Below, in pieces: positions 9,901 through 24,900 of a stretch of DNA of 64,000 bases. The notes under the pieces were generated by a model. The model saw only the letters and a program-made list of their open reading frames with translations. It made no database searches and was not told the DNA's origin. The first letter of the stretch is position 1. Each line of letters opens with the position of its first letter. Origin of the DNA: Saturnia japonica (lineage: Eukaryota; Arthropoda; Insecta; Lepidoptera; Saturniidae). A program made the translations under genes and the position numbers. The DNA lies in contig CM065314.1 of NCBI GenBank assembly GCA_033032175.1, forward strand, positions 1,674,001-1,738,000, given 5' to 3'.

Positions 9901-12900
9901 TCCATGGTAATAATAAATCATTCACAAATAAGGTAGACCACACAGTGTGTACTAAAACAAAAGAAACATAAGCAATTTATTTTTTGAGTGAACATTCAGG
10001 CTCATTTTGAAATACACTTTTACACCAGTTATATTAAAACTTTTATCTGGTTTTACAACTGCTTCCTTGATGATTAAACAGGCTGTGATTATTTTACTGA
10101 TCTTCAAATGTTTTTTATAGTATGAACCCCTCGCTTCAGACTCGCCTATTAATATTTGTATTACTACAACTTGCATAACAACTTTTATTTGTGCTAATCT
10201 TGCTCCGTAGCGTTATTCTGCTATTTTATCGATCGACTGTTTTTTCAACTTTTCTTTCTGTATTCTGAGTAACAACTCAAAATGAAATGATTTCCATTTG
10301 TACGCACGCATTTTTTTTTACAAATGTGGAAGTTGTAAAATAATGTGCCGTTGTGTGCACAATCTTTAAGTCTTTTAAAGTCGTTTTGGGTTCACTCTGA
10401 CGCGAGACGTGTAGTTGTGTTGTCGCTAATGCAGTTCACAAGTATTTCCTTGCTTGCATAAGTTTTTTTCTGATGTATTTTATACGTAATTTCTTCTGTA
10501 GTGCCTAGAACTTGTGTTTCTGTTAAATTGTTTTCTTGGACATGAAGATGATTGAGAGTATTGGTATATGTTTTTTCTTTTTTGAGATATTTTAATAATA
10601 AGATCGCATTAACTATATTTTATATTTGCATCTGCGAAAGATGTTTTTTAGTCCCAGTTATAATTATCTGCTTGTGAATTTTGTTTTATTTTGAAACATA
10701 AAATATTCTGGTTTTATTTACGTATTAAATATTTCAAAACAATGGTAGTCAGCATAAAAACTACCATTCACATAATTATTGATGCAGAATTATGTTTGTA
10801 TATTAATCCCTTTTTTTCTTCAATTATAATTTGAAGCAATGATGGCTCAGTTACGATCAGTACGGACTCCGCATCGATACACATGAGTTCGAATACCGGC
10901 AATGAGCCGGAGCTTTCGGTGAAGGAAAACGTCGTGATGAAAACATAGCATGGTGGTAGGGCTTTCTCTAAAGCCCGCCTAGGTAGGAAAATTTTCTCGC
11001 CAAACACCAATAGGCGTGTTCCGGCAGCTACACTTGAGAGCCAGTCTTCCACTAGGCTTTGCGTGCGTTTAATTCCGTGTACTGAAAATGAATAATTTTA
11101 TTAAAGGCATACGTTTCTTCGTCTATTTGCGCGTGAGTGTATTTATGCAATTCAGGATCATTGACAGGTCATCGATAACGTTTATTTTACTTTAACATTC
11201 ACTTAATAAAATAATAAAATTCGTGGATAATAAAATAGGTAGCAATTAACAGACGGTTCAAAACATCGCACGTCAGATATAAAAGTAAGAATTTATGTGT
11301 TCAGGTCCCAGGAGTCTATTAAACGAAGATATGTTGTTATTTATTTATTTTATTTTATTTCGTAAGGCACAAATATAGGCAGGTGATCAAAAAATAATAA
11401 TAACAATAATAATTTAATTTAATTTAAGTACCTCTTAAAATCCAATACCTTATGACATTTGTGCACAACTTTCATTGTTAACAAGTATTGTTTATAGTAG
11501 TGGATGGACGATGAAAATCTAACAATTAAAAAGAAACAAATATATTAAGTGAGTGAGTTTTTAAATTTAGGAAGACTAGTGAAAAATATGTCGTGTTGTA
11601 AGTTAACTTCGTTATATCGCTTACAAATTCTATTATTGGGACTATTATCCGATACATTATTACTACAGGATGAACGCTAAACAATTGTTCATGTCTTACG
11701 GAACTGGTGGGCACCTTTAAATTGAGTTTACCCAACAATTCACCACCAAGAGTACCATTTGATATTTTGTGAAGCGTACATAGGTCTGCAACATTTCTTC
11801 TTTTCTCAAGACTTCACCATCATCATTGTCAGTTAATTGTTGGACAAATCATCGAGTAAAAATAGGGTAAATAGTACAACTGTAAAATCTTATCCACAGG
11901 ACAGAGTCCACCTGGCAGGCTACGTAAGGCTGCTACCAAGTTATGCAGCATCGAGTCTTGGCGGCGGAGACTGCCTGTCACGATATGGCTGCCAAAATAC
12001 AACTTGGAATTCTTGATCCGGGACATCATAGCCGGTAAGTTTTGTCCAAGTTTTTCCAAAAAGTTACGTAAAGTAGCAGGCGAATAGGTAGACTTGCTTA
12101 TTGGTAATGGTTTAAATTTAGAATACCTGCGATTTTTTATCTGTGTCTGTGGACACAAAAGGCTGAGCCGATTTTGATCTATTTTTTTATATTTGAAAGG
12201 TGACTTGATCTAAAGTGCTCTTAGCTATGATTCAAGAAAATTTGTTCAGCTGTTTGAAGAACAGCTCTTTTCTAGTTGATAAATAGATGTGAGCATCTTC
12301 TACAGGTTTGATTGAGTCGAAATTTGGTATTCTTTTACTTCAATGATATTACTAAAACATTGGAACTATCTGGAATCTGTAGGGTAGTTAATTCCTCATC
12401 AACTTACACCAGAGAAGATATCTTATTTGGACTTATTGGAATGGTCTCAGTAGGTTACTTCTGTCGGGGGTTTATTAAATTTTCAATTTACCTCATTTAT
12501 AGTAGTAGGTACGACAAAGTGACCACACAGTGCCATATGGTAATCGAAGTACAGTACAGAAACAGTGGTGACCACTAAGAGATCAATAATCCACATGTAG
12601 ATCTGCGTTAATAAAAACTGCATATGCATCGGTTTATCTATACAATTAATAAAATTGAAATGTATGTTTGTAACGTCAAAATAACAGCTTTTAACTAAAC
12701 GCATAACGAAGTATATACGATACCTATAACAAAAAAAACAATTTTTATTTGTCTGTCTGTCTGTTTGTTCCGGGTAATCTCAGAAACGGTTGGACTGATT
12801 TCTTTGGACTTTCACTAATAGATAGCTGATGTTGTAGGGAGTAACTTAGGCCACTTTCATTTTAGAAAAAATGAGGGTTCCGCACTAGTCATGGTGAATC

Positions 12901-15900
12901 AATTCGGACGCTTAAATGGCTTACGCTGAGTAAACCATAAGGGATATAGCACATTAATGTACTACATAATTGTAGGCATTAAAGAGACCTACAAAAAAGT
13001 CCGGGAGAGTATATGTCTATGTTCTAAGGAACACCCACAATAAGCATAAGCGGAAGCGGGGAGCATGATTCGCGCGGGCATTCTGAAGTCCACGTGAGCG
13101 AAGCCACGGGCACGACTAGTCCTAAATAAAACGCGACGTACATAAGCGAATCCGCGAGTTGATTGTATGATTGGTTGATAGATAAAAAGCCTTAAACGAT
13201 ACAAATCTGGATAAGTAATCGTTTATTTATTTAGTTTTCTCATTAGAAAATTTTATATTTTTTGTCTGTGAGTCACGTGATTTGAAACGCCGATTCGAAA
13301 TTTGACGTCGCCACTAAGAAATTAGGAACGTTAGTTGTTGCTGCTATCATACAAAATGAGATTTAAAATGAATGATGACGTCACGGGACCATAGAGCAGC
13401 GTTTTTGTGTAGCGTTTTTTATTTCAATAAAAAATATTTTAATCCACTTTTTATGATGTATTAATGAAAAAAATAATTCATAGGTATTATTTTCAACATA
13501 TTATAAAGTGTTTAAAACAATTACCCAAAAGTTGTCAACTCCCTAATTCCTCGTTCGTTACTCAGCAGGGGGCATCAGGTACTGGTGAGTTTGGCTTAGG
13601 TGATTTGACGCACACCCTAAATTGCGATACTATGACACGATATGTTTCTAACCAGCTACACCCTATGTGGTTGTGCGCTGTTCCCAAAGCACTCGTATAA
13701 GCCTGCTGCTGTTTTCACTTGTCTACAACTTTGCAGATTTCTTGGTTGCTGCTTCGCTCCTTAGTTTTCCAATGTTATTAATTTTATAAAATCGGTTGAA
13801 AGATTCGATGATACATAACAGAAAGCCTGAATAAATCAATAAATATTTCATTGATTTACTATCATGGGAACTCTTTTTTTTGTATTTTGTATGTTGAATC
13901 CCTTTATAAGTTATCAAAGTGTTAAACATTTTTAACCGGTTTAAAAAAAGGAAAAGTTTATTCAATTCGAATTTTTTTTTCTTGATGTTCGGCCATAACT
14001 TATTTGTTTATGAACCTATTTGGATAATTATTTTTTGTTGTATATGGGATACCTCGAGGGTGGCCTCTTTTCATTCATTAGCATTGGACCTTCAACTTTG
14101 AAGATATACGAGGAAACTCATCAAAACCATTAAAGTGGATTTTCTTTTTTGTTAAAAATTGTCTTGTAATCTGCCGTTTGCAATTTCCCTGTGACGACGG
14201 TTAGTGCTTGCTCGTTTGTATTCTAATCTCTGTGTTTCGTACATACATATACATAAATGATTTATTTAATACTGCAGTTTCACGCTATAATCATCAGTAT
14301 CAATTTTTTTTAATGTATATTTAGTGTACGGTCACAGGTCACAGCCTAATACTATTATTATATACATATAAAAAAATCTATATATTAATACGTGAAGCAA
14401 AAGCTTTCGGTTCCTTTTTAAGCGTATTGCGTGCACGGAAGACAGAGTTTTGGCTTGGTTAAAGTTTATATGGAGAAGGAGTGCTAAAATTTATCTATAA
14501 CGTCTGTTACTAATTAATATATTAAATAAAATAAATTAATACTGCGATTCCTAACCTGACCAGTGCCATTGAACTTAGATTCCCCAAAATATTGACATTG
14601 TCACTCAACGAAAAGTGACAGCAAGTTATGTAGATAACTCATTGTTTAGGTTGATGAATACTGTAAAGGTCAAACAGAAAATAGTCTATGATCAAAAAGT
14701 CGCTGGTCGAATTTCGACCTTAGGGCGATCGCTAGTATTTATAAAAAAGCAAACCATTATTCAAAATTTCAATAATTTTAATGCACAAGATATTTTGTTT
14801 AGTTTGAATTCCCAGTCCTCTAATTTTTATTAGCGCTACTAGCTTTTAAAATGACTTGTTTTTGAGTAGTTTCTTTGTTAATATTTTTTTGTATTCTTCT
14901 CAGCAAACCTATTCATTTGATACCCATGTCAAGGGGGCGCATGAAAAATAATTGGGAGTCCGACATATTGGATTTAGAATGACGTCAGTTAGCTAAAAAT
15001 GAATTGTCATCCAAACTAAACGTGTATGCAAAATTTCCGCTCAGTCGGTTCGGAATATCTGTTTTAAAATTCAATTGCAAGATTTGACCCATACTAACAA
15101 GGCAAGTTGAATAAAAGCTTGTAAAATACGTTATAAAATCAATGTTAAGGAAAATAGCGTTCTTGTAGGTAGATAATCTTTTCGGAGGAATGCCACGTGA
15201 TGCGAAGAATATAGGTTGTGTTATAGAATTCAGTTTTACATATTTTTTTTATTAATTTGTTATGCGCCAGGTATAAAAGTTTTTTTAAATATTTAAACCG
15301 AAGCTTCGCACGAGTGCATATTACAAAGTGATGTATTATGTATGTTTAAAAAAGCATGATTCAGGGCGGCTTACAACAAAACCTTGTGCGATGCGTAATT
15401 CACCATATGAGTAGATGCAGAGTGCCGTCCGGGTTTTACTGCAAGTTATTTCTTTGGTTGCGCGTAATTATGAATTCGTGAAATCTTCTACGTTATCCAT
15501 TTAAATTATATAATGTATAGGACAATTTTTATTTGCATTAAATGCCCAAGTTTACTAACATATTTATTTATCTGGATAAAGATTAATACTTAATTGAAGC
15601 AAATAGCTTCGCAAATAACTTAATTACTATAAAAATGAAAATAAAAATGAGTACTGTGAGTCAACCTTAGGAGAAGAACTTAGAGAATTTTTTATTGAAT
15701 GTTTGTGTATACGATACATTCCAATTTAGTTTTGATATAGTAGACAAAATGCAATGTTCTGTAATCAAGTCGTCAAAATCAATTTTCGGGCGCTTACATT
15801 GCTTATGCTGTCTAAACCTTAAGATATACCTATATCAAAATAATATACTAAAGAATTGTAATTCTTCAACAAGCCTATAGAAGAGTTGTTAGGTTTTTAA

Positions 15901-18900
15901 AATAACTGGTGGGCGACCACCAAGGATGGGAGCGACTGCAGTACTATTCGCTCGTGCGCTCGACCGATGGTATTCTGCAGTTCACGCGAGCGGAGCCCGG
16001 AAACAGTTAGTTTTTAATAAATTTCCGTGCCTTTTCGTATTCCAAGTGCGACGTGAAAGTATTCATGTTTATGTTATATAATGTCTTGTTTGATAGTAAT
16101 GGCGGCTAGCCACGATGCTTACGACACCAAATTAGTATTATATATAAATTATCGTTTCTTTATGAATGAAGTTTGTTTATTTTCCCTTTCGCAGGTATTA
16201 CGGTAGGGTTAACTTCAATACCCCAGGGAATCGCTTACGCAATGGTCGCAGGGCTGCCTCCTCAGGTAATATAAATATAGTAACAATGCCAACCTAATAA
16301 ATTATTTAATTATTATTAATGTTGTTTTGTAAATATATTTATAATTTTATTTAATGTTTTGTCTTCTCAAAATCAAAATCAAAAAAATCTTTATTCAATT
16401 TGGGCCCTAAGAAGGCATTTATGAAAGTAAAAACGCTACTGCCGGTTCGGAAAATATCACAAACATCGAGAAGAACCGGTAAGAAACTCGATCGAGTTTA
16501 TATTTTTTTTTCAACTATACAATAGTGTTATTTATATAAAACATTAATAATAATAAAACATGGCGCTATAGAAATTAACTCAACAATTGAGTAATATATA
16601 CAAGAACCCGACTACAACCGTCGAGCAGCTGCCCGCCAGACATAACACCCGTCTGGTCGGAGGATCCTCCCTTTTCTATGGCGGATGAGGAACTTTACTC
16701 TCTGTTCCTCGCCTCCGCTACATGCTCTTCAATGGATTTTTAAGTTGTTTTCTCACATTTATCATTACATTACATGCTCACACAACTTGTAATCGTGTAT
16801 TTATTTCAATATAATTTTATAATAATGATAATAATGGTAGGTACCTTTTCTCATATTAAAAATTAAATGGTCTTTTATTACAATAATTATATTTTTTCAC
16901 TGTGACAATCTTACTAAATGCGTTACGAGGGAGTTTGCGGGATGAGACGCGCTCTAGGTAATTATTTGCCGGCTTTTGTTAATTTTAAAGGAGTTTCGCT
17001 ATTACATAGTTATTGTATATACTTTAAGGGAAGGTGTGGTCAATATACAATTTAGAATAAGCACCACAAATCTTCAGCCCTAGGTATAATACATATATAA
17101 ATCGTTTAGAGAGAACATCCAAAGAAAGTTTAATAAATACATTTGTTAACGTTTGCATGACGTATGTGATCCAAATAATTATGTATAATGAATTGTAAAA
17201 AAAACGTCATTTGTTGGCTCTTGTAAAACGTCGCGAAAAAGCAGATATTATGTACCTGATCAATAAAATTGTCCCAATCCTCTATCTAAATTACGATTTA
17301 ATGTCCCGACCAAGCATCTGCCTACAAACTTCCTTTAGGGCTTCCCTTCGTTTGTTCTAACTACTGACAAAACTCTTTCATAAGACGAGCTTGGAATATC
17401 TTGAACTGCATGAGCTTGAATAGCAGTATTGATATTTTTAACACCACTATAAACAAGGCGAGAACATTTTAAAGCACAAATTTCTTTGGCAGTGTCGATT
17501 GCGAGTAATTTTTTCACTTTGTCACCCAAGCCAATTTTTTCTTCTTCTTGTTTTGGCGCCTCAAAAACCGCAACCGCAACAATGTTTTAAAGCCTTCGTA
17601 GTAATAGGTATTTTATACAAAGTGGCGTCAAACAAGATGGTGGATTATTAGAACAATCTAGGGTATTTTTTTAATGAGATTTCAAAATGCATGCTTTATC
17701 CTTTATATTTTTTAAATCTACTTCACTTATGCACAACAAACAAACTATATCACGCAAAATTCCACCGATATTACATCATGTAGGGTCAAAAAACCTAAGT
17801 TAATGCGTTAAAAATAAAAACCACAACATGTCACTTTAAGATCCCGCAGAAAACTCCAAGCCGATTTAAAAAAAAAATTATAATAATAATTACTTGACAT
17901 TGTACTTAATGATGTAGTGTGATGGCAGTGTTTCTGTATTGAGACCATTGGAAGCTTGTCGATGTGTTTTTTGCTTATTTATCATATCCGAGGACTTTTA
18001 AATGGCTGTGTGTTAGAGGCACATGGCCTTTAATTATTTGTACTAGCGATCGCCCTAAGGTCCCAATTCGACCAGCGACTTTTTGATCATAGACTATTTT
18101 CTGTTTGACATTTGCGGTATTCATGAACGTAAACAATAAGTATTATCTACATCACTTGCTGTCACTTTTCGTTGAGTGACTATATCAATATTTTGGGGGG
18201 TCTAAGTTCAATGGCACCGGTCGGTTTAAGATTCGCAGTATTAATTTATTTGATTTAATATATTAGTAACAGATATAATAGTTATCTATTACTCCTTCTC
18301 CATATAAACTTTAACCATGCTAAATTTCTGTCTTCCGTGCTCGCAATACGCTTAAAAAGGGGTACAAAGTTATTGTGAATAAAAGACGTCCACAATATTT
18401 TAATGTGTGCTAAATTAATAGCGCTTGTTTTATTCTTGTTTCTTACAAAGTTACAGTAGTTCGTAGTAACAATGTGGTTTCTTAATAACGTTCTTGACTG
18501 TAGTTTGCTTGTAGATTCGCTGCTTGCTGTTGCTGGTGTTGTGGTGTTTCTCGAACTGATCGCAGTACTGCCGCCCTCTCCGCTATATTTAACCTCGCCC
18601 TTTGCCTCGCAACCGGTAGTGCGATGGATTCCGTGCGGGGCGTCGCTCAGCCAATGAGCGCGCACGCTCTGTGTGCGCGCTCTCGGCAGTACCATGAGTC
18701 ACCATGCCAGATGTTCCGAGTCTGGCATGGTTCATCCTTACAACTAGTGAAATTTATACATTTAAACTTACAACTAGCTATATTCTTATTCTAATCGTTT
18801 TAAAATACACATATTCAGTTCATATTATTATATCTATTCCTAACACGTATTTATAAACCTTATTCCTAACACGTATTATTTCATTTACTTGTTCATTTTA

Positions 18901-21900
18901 TACTATTAGACTATCGTTATTCGCTCGCCCCGCTCGCTGTCCTCACGTATTAATATAAAGATTTGTTGATTCATATCTATTAGTATTCCTGTAAAGTAAA
19001 TAAATAAATAAAACTAAGTAAAACACGAGATGTTTGGTTTTCAGGTCGGTCTTTATTCTAGTATATTCCCTGGGATTGTGTACAGCCTGTTCGGTAGTTG
19101 CAAGGATGTGACTGTAGGCCCTACCGCCATCTTGTCAGCCCTGCTGGCTAAGTACGTTGCGAAGTCGGCGGACTTCGCGTATCTCGCTTCATTCCTGTCC
19201 GGATGCATCATCTTGTTACTTGGGGTTTTGCAACTAGGTAAGGACGATATTTTTTTTAAGACTTCTTCTGATGGTTTTTTCTTAATACACCTTGCAGATA
19301 TCAGGCAAAAAATAGAGATATATATACATGCAAAGCTTTGTGGGTAATGTTAGTTATGTATAATAGAACTGTAACAAAGCCGTGTCGGTATTTTTTTTTT
19401 TAACTTTAATGGAATTGTGTATAGTAATCGATATAAACACCAAAACAAATTTTTGATCGTTTTGTCCGTTAGTTTGCACGCATCACGCAAAAACTACTGG
19501 ACGGATTTTGATGAAACTCGAACTGATTACTCGGGCAAAATACAAGGTACGTTTACTGCGGGAAAATATTTAATTCGTATAGGAAAATACAAAAACTAAT
19601 TCATACCAAAACCAGTAAAGGGATCGATTAGAACTGGAATTAGAATTATATTTTCAATACTCCTATAGGCTCTTTTGAACAAATAATGTATCGCTATAAA
19701 AAAAAGATAAAAAAGGGACATATGGATAAAATGTGAAATAAAATTTGGTTTATTATTATTATTTTTAAAACATTATCATTTTTACAGGTTTTCTCTTAGA
19801 TTTTATTTCGAAGCCAGTTATCAGTGGATTTACAACGGCTGCAGCGCTGCAGATTAGCGCTTCTCAGCTGAAATCTCTGTTCAGGATTAAAGGTAAACTT
19901 GAGGGAGGGTTTCTTTTGTCGTATTGAAGCGTGTTAAGGGTTACGCAGTTTTTCAAGATTTTTGACCCTCCCTCCCACCATGTAACGCGCCGTAACATTT
20001 TTCTCACTTTAACAAAACTGACCACCAATATAGTCGAGGGATTCACCGTAAAACAGATGAAAAGGGTTGCCAACTTGGGACAACAAAATACGAATACAAT
20101 ACAAAATACGAATGACGTACAATAGAATCGAGGGATTCCCCGTAAAACTTAAACGAAAAAGGTTGCGATCTTGGGAAATTTTAATTGACTAGTTTTTTAT
20201 TTAAATTTAAAAAACAATGTTACGAAACGTAACGCGTTGTTCGAACATCCTTCTCGCCCTTGTAACGCATCATAATGTTTTACAATACCCCTCCTCCCCC
20301 CCAAATTGCGCTACATAATACTTGAACGGCCCCTTATTGATTTAGTTGTTCGTATTATAATAATAAATTCGCGCATATTTGAAGCGATAGTGGGTCAGTG
20401 GTTGCTTGTTCGGACAACGAGTCGAGTTATGTAGGTTCGACCTCGAATAGCACAATGAGTCTGAGCGCCCGGTGTTGGAAAACTTCATGATGAAACCTAA
20501 GCTTGGTGATAGAGCATTTCCTTAATATTAGATGACTAAGCTACCACCCTCAAGTTGAATAATAATTGTCTAGCATCTAATAGTATTAGTTTACAGTAGT
20601 ATAAATTGCACAAATAAATTATTTATTGGCCTTTTAAAAAATTTAAATTGGAAATAAAACACCACTTCTTATAGTAATTCGGCAAATTGAAGGTACTTCC
20701 CAGATGGTAAATACAGTACCTACAATATGAGTAGAGCGGTGACCACCGAGAGATTAAAAAATATCGGCGGTGACCGTTGTCATGCCAGCTTGCATATATA
20801 TTTCTTTACGTTACTCTTGATACTTGATGTCGTAAGAAGGAGGGAACGCATTGGCCGGGAGATGGTATGGAGCTTTCCGGTACGACAAAGACTAGGTTTC
20901 TCTAAAGTAAAAACTTATTTAGAACCGTTTTGATTTGAAACGAAAATACGATACTAAGAGACTAACACACATCTATAGACTTTAACTTGCGAGAGAATGA
21001 GATAGAAATACATTATACACGGTTAATGCGAGTCCTGATTTTCACGGCTATGATCGTCGTCTAATTGGTCTAACGGTGTCACGACCAGACTTGTATGAAC
21101 AGTTCGGTCCCGCTAATTTAGGTGTTTTTTTAAAGAGATTTGAAAGTAGATATATTTGTTTTCTGAAGGTTTCACTTCTACCGCGCGTGAACAACATACA
21201 TGTTGTCTACGCCGTGCGTTTATTCATTTTCTAAGGTGACCAGGTTGCACATTGTAGTGAAGCTTAATTTTTATTTCTAGTGTTTTTTTCCCCCATCTGC
21301 ATGTTTCATTCATGTTTCATTGTGCATTGTGTATGTAGCATTTCATGGACAAGAATTTGTACGCGGTTGCGTCGAGATTAAAAATCTACAATTCTTTGTA
21401 ACTAAATCCGAGATTAAAGTTGCTTTGTGAAGATTACAAGGTTTTCATTGTAAAACTTCCAAATGTGTCCACTATTGGACACATGTTTTCTTTTTGTTTT
21501 TAGGTTCATCCGGCGACACGTTCATCCACGCTATAATAAACTTTTTCAAAAATATAACGACAGTCCACCTTTGGGATACGGTGTTGGGTATCGTCACTAT
21601 AATAGCATTGGTTTTATTGAAGGTGAGTTTTTAATATATCATAAACAGTTATTTAAAAACATTTTTAAATTCAAATAAAAAATACGCCACAAAAACGCTG
21701 CATTGTGGTCCCGTGACGTCATCATTCATTTTATATGTAATTTTCGCAAGAGTCTTACGTTCATATTTCCTGAATGATGACGTCACGTTTTCTAATCGCC
21801 GTTTCAAATCATGTGACTCACAGACAAACAAAAATTAATTTTGAAAAGGGAAAATTAAATAAATAAACAGTGACTTTTTCCACACTAACTTCCAATAATT

Positions 21901-24900
21901 TACTTTAATTTTTAAACATACTGTCAACTCTCGGATTGTCGCTATCGAAGCTATTAGGTTATGGCATTTGAAATTTTCACATATTTAATTAAAATTACCG
22001 GCCGTAAATAATGCACATCGAGTTAAAGAGGGAGATAATCGGTTATTTTCGGGTTCGTAGGGCGTCGTCTCGGTCACTCAGTACATTACGTCGACGTTTA
22101 GAATATGGAAGGTAGAGAAAGATAAGGAGATCCGACTTTTAAGGGGGAGAAGATGAATAAGTGTCAAAACACACCGTAATGGCGCTAGTGTAGCAAGAGG
22201 GAATGATACGTTTTTGTGAATTTATAGTTTTTACTGTTGTAAAACCTAAGTTTTATTATTGAATAGTTTTTGATTTATTTCCTATACCTTTAAATTCTAC
22301 GCAATTGGTACCGCAGCGCCACACTAATTTGACGCTTTTCTACAGGCACTTTTTCATACATAGAGATAGTGTATTCTTGGTCCTCTACCCTACATAGATT
22401 GGACTGTTAGTGCTCCGTGCGATAGAGACGACGCTCTACGAATTCGAAAATAGCCGATTATCTCCTTCTTTAACCCGATGAGAATTATTTACAGCCGGTA
22501 ACTGTAACAATATTTCACATGTAATTAATATTTATTGAAGAATATTTGCGGGAAACTTAACTGCTCATATTATGTATTGCTTTCATAAATATAACTGATG
22601 GAATTTCACCTGGGTTAAAGCTTATGAGTTCGCGTTACCGACATCGACATGTAGTATCAGTATCTATAACTATTATGTGTTGAAGTGTAGAATCCATTTT
22701 TGAAGAAAAATACAATTTCACGGTATTTAGGTAAAGTTCATTTCTAAGGCTGGCGGAAAAACGGACTTTGACCTTTGCATCAGCCCCAGCGGTAACATAC
22801 CTTTTTTGGTGTGGTTCAATTTATATTGAAAGTTCGTATTAAAGTTGCAAATATATTTTTTTAATTTTTTTATTACTGGCTGTGCTCGCGGCTTCGGCCA
22901 CGTAGACTACAGAATGCCATCGATCGGGAACACGCGCGAATCTTGCAACCCCGCTCCCGGATATTTTAAAGACAAAAATGTTAATGTGGGTGTTCTTTAG
23001 ATGTTTGCTGACTTTTTTGTGACCTACAAAATGTCTACAATTATGTAATACATTAATTTACTATATCTCTTACGATTTACTCAGCGTAAGTCATTTAAGT
23101 GCCCGCATTGATTCATTATGATCAGGTTGTTTTATTTGTGCGGAACCCTAATTCTTTTTCTAAAATAAAAGTGGCCTACGTTACTGCCTATAGCATCAGC
23201 TATCTATCAGTGAAAGTCCCGTCAAGATCGGGCTAACCGCTTCGAAGATTACCCGGAACAAACAGACAAACATTCAAATAAACTTTAAAAACGGTTTTAT
23301 GTTATAGGTGTCGTACATATTTTCATATGCATTTAGTAAAAAGGTGTCATTTTCACATTACAAACAGACACTTCAATTTTACAGATTACCCGGAACAAAC
23401 AGACAGACAGACAGACAAATATAAATTGTTTTTTTGTTATAGGTATCGTATATACTTCCATAATATGCATTTAGTAAAAAAATGATATTTTGACATTACT
23501 AACAGACACTTCAATTTTATTAATTGTATAGATAATTTTATCGGTACGTACATACTTATAAATGACGCTATGATTATTTATCTACTATGTCCTGAGATTG
23601 CAATTAAAAAACAAGTAAGAAAACGTGTTTAGGGCATCCCTCAGATTAATTTAGGTTCAATTAAATTCAGTCAATCAGTTTCATTGTCGTTCTCTGATGA
23701 CAAACACTTAGAAGAATCATTTACATATCACACAATACAAAATTAAAACAACAGCAAACAAACAAAATCACAATTGGAAACGGGTTTGTGATCTCTGAAC
23801 GACCGCGTCGCGTCGCTCACCCCACCTCGTACCACTAACGCGCTGCTAAGTATTATTTTTAAATAAATGTATGGAGAGCTATAGGTATCGCTTTCTATCG
23901 ACGCGAACATAATACCATGTGTCATTGTCCTTTACTCCGCTTATCATAGAAATTAACTTTACCTAATATTGTTATCTGGTTTTAAAAAAGATTACTCACT
24001 TCGAATGTTTTTGTATATATTGTTTTTATGGATGGGTGTGTGATGAACCGATATGGATGATTATTTTCATGGTTGATAGGTGGTCCCATTTCATTGGGTT
24101 TTAGACCTTCAATTTCGAAGGTACGCCAGGAAACTCTTGATAATTATTGAAGCTGGTTTTCTCTCTTGTTAAAAATTGTCTTGTTTTGTTATGCATGGAT
24201 ATTAATTGAAATATTTATGTATTTTTTTACAGCGTACGACTATTCCAGTAACAGAATCATCTACGAGAAGTCGCGTGTTCTTGTCAAAGACTTGGCTGTA
24301 CGTGATACGGGCACGGAACGCTCTGGTAGTGTTCGTCGGTGCGGTCATCGCTTATGTCTTGTATAGACGGGGTTTGACTCCTTTTGCTTTAACTGGTCAG
24401 TTCTATATCTATATTATCTGTGTTTGTTTAAACACTTGTTAAAATTCTTTTTGTATATGATAACCATACTCACGATGAATAATAGTACCTATAGGTTATC
24501 TAACATTACGCTACAACTCTCAGGGAGCCATAAATACTGATTTTTTGTTACGCAAGTTCGGAAGTGAAAGCGCACCCGAAATGATTTATCGGCGTGCGCT
24601 GGCGTAATTGTTAATGATACGTAAATACAAGGTTCTACAAAAATATTGGTCCTTAGTATATTTATAAAAAAGTCCGCGCTAATATATGCTTATCTCTCTT
24701 ATATTTAGGCCACAATAAGGTATTTAGTGATAAACATTTGTTGAAAATTAATAAGTGATTACTTTTAGGCATCGTTTATTAAACCTTACGAACAAAAGTT
24801 ACTAAAAGACAATTTTATGAAGTTCAATTTTGCTCTTTATAGTATGATATTTAGTAGATTATGAAAAATTAATATAATTTGTACTTGCGGGAAGAACATT

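Noticed and set aside
14615..14833. ORF of 72 codons
   Set aside because: It starts inside Helitron copy 1 and runs past its end; chance frame.
18282..18695. Minus-strand ORF of 137 codons
   Set aside because: It spans the Helitron body and the LTR-like insert, crossing their junction; it has no recognisable motif.
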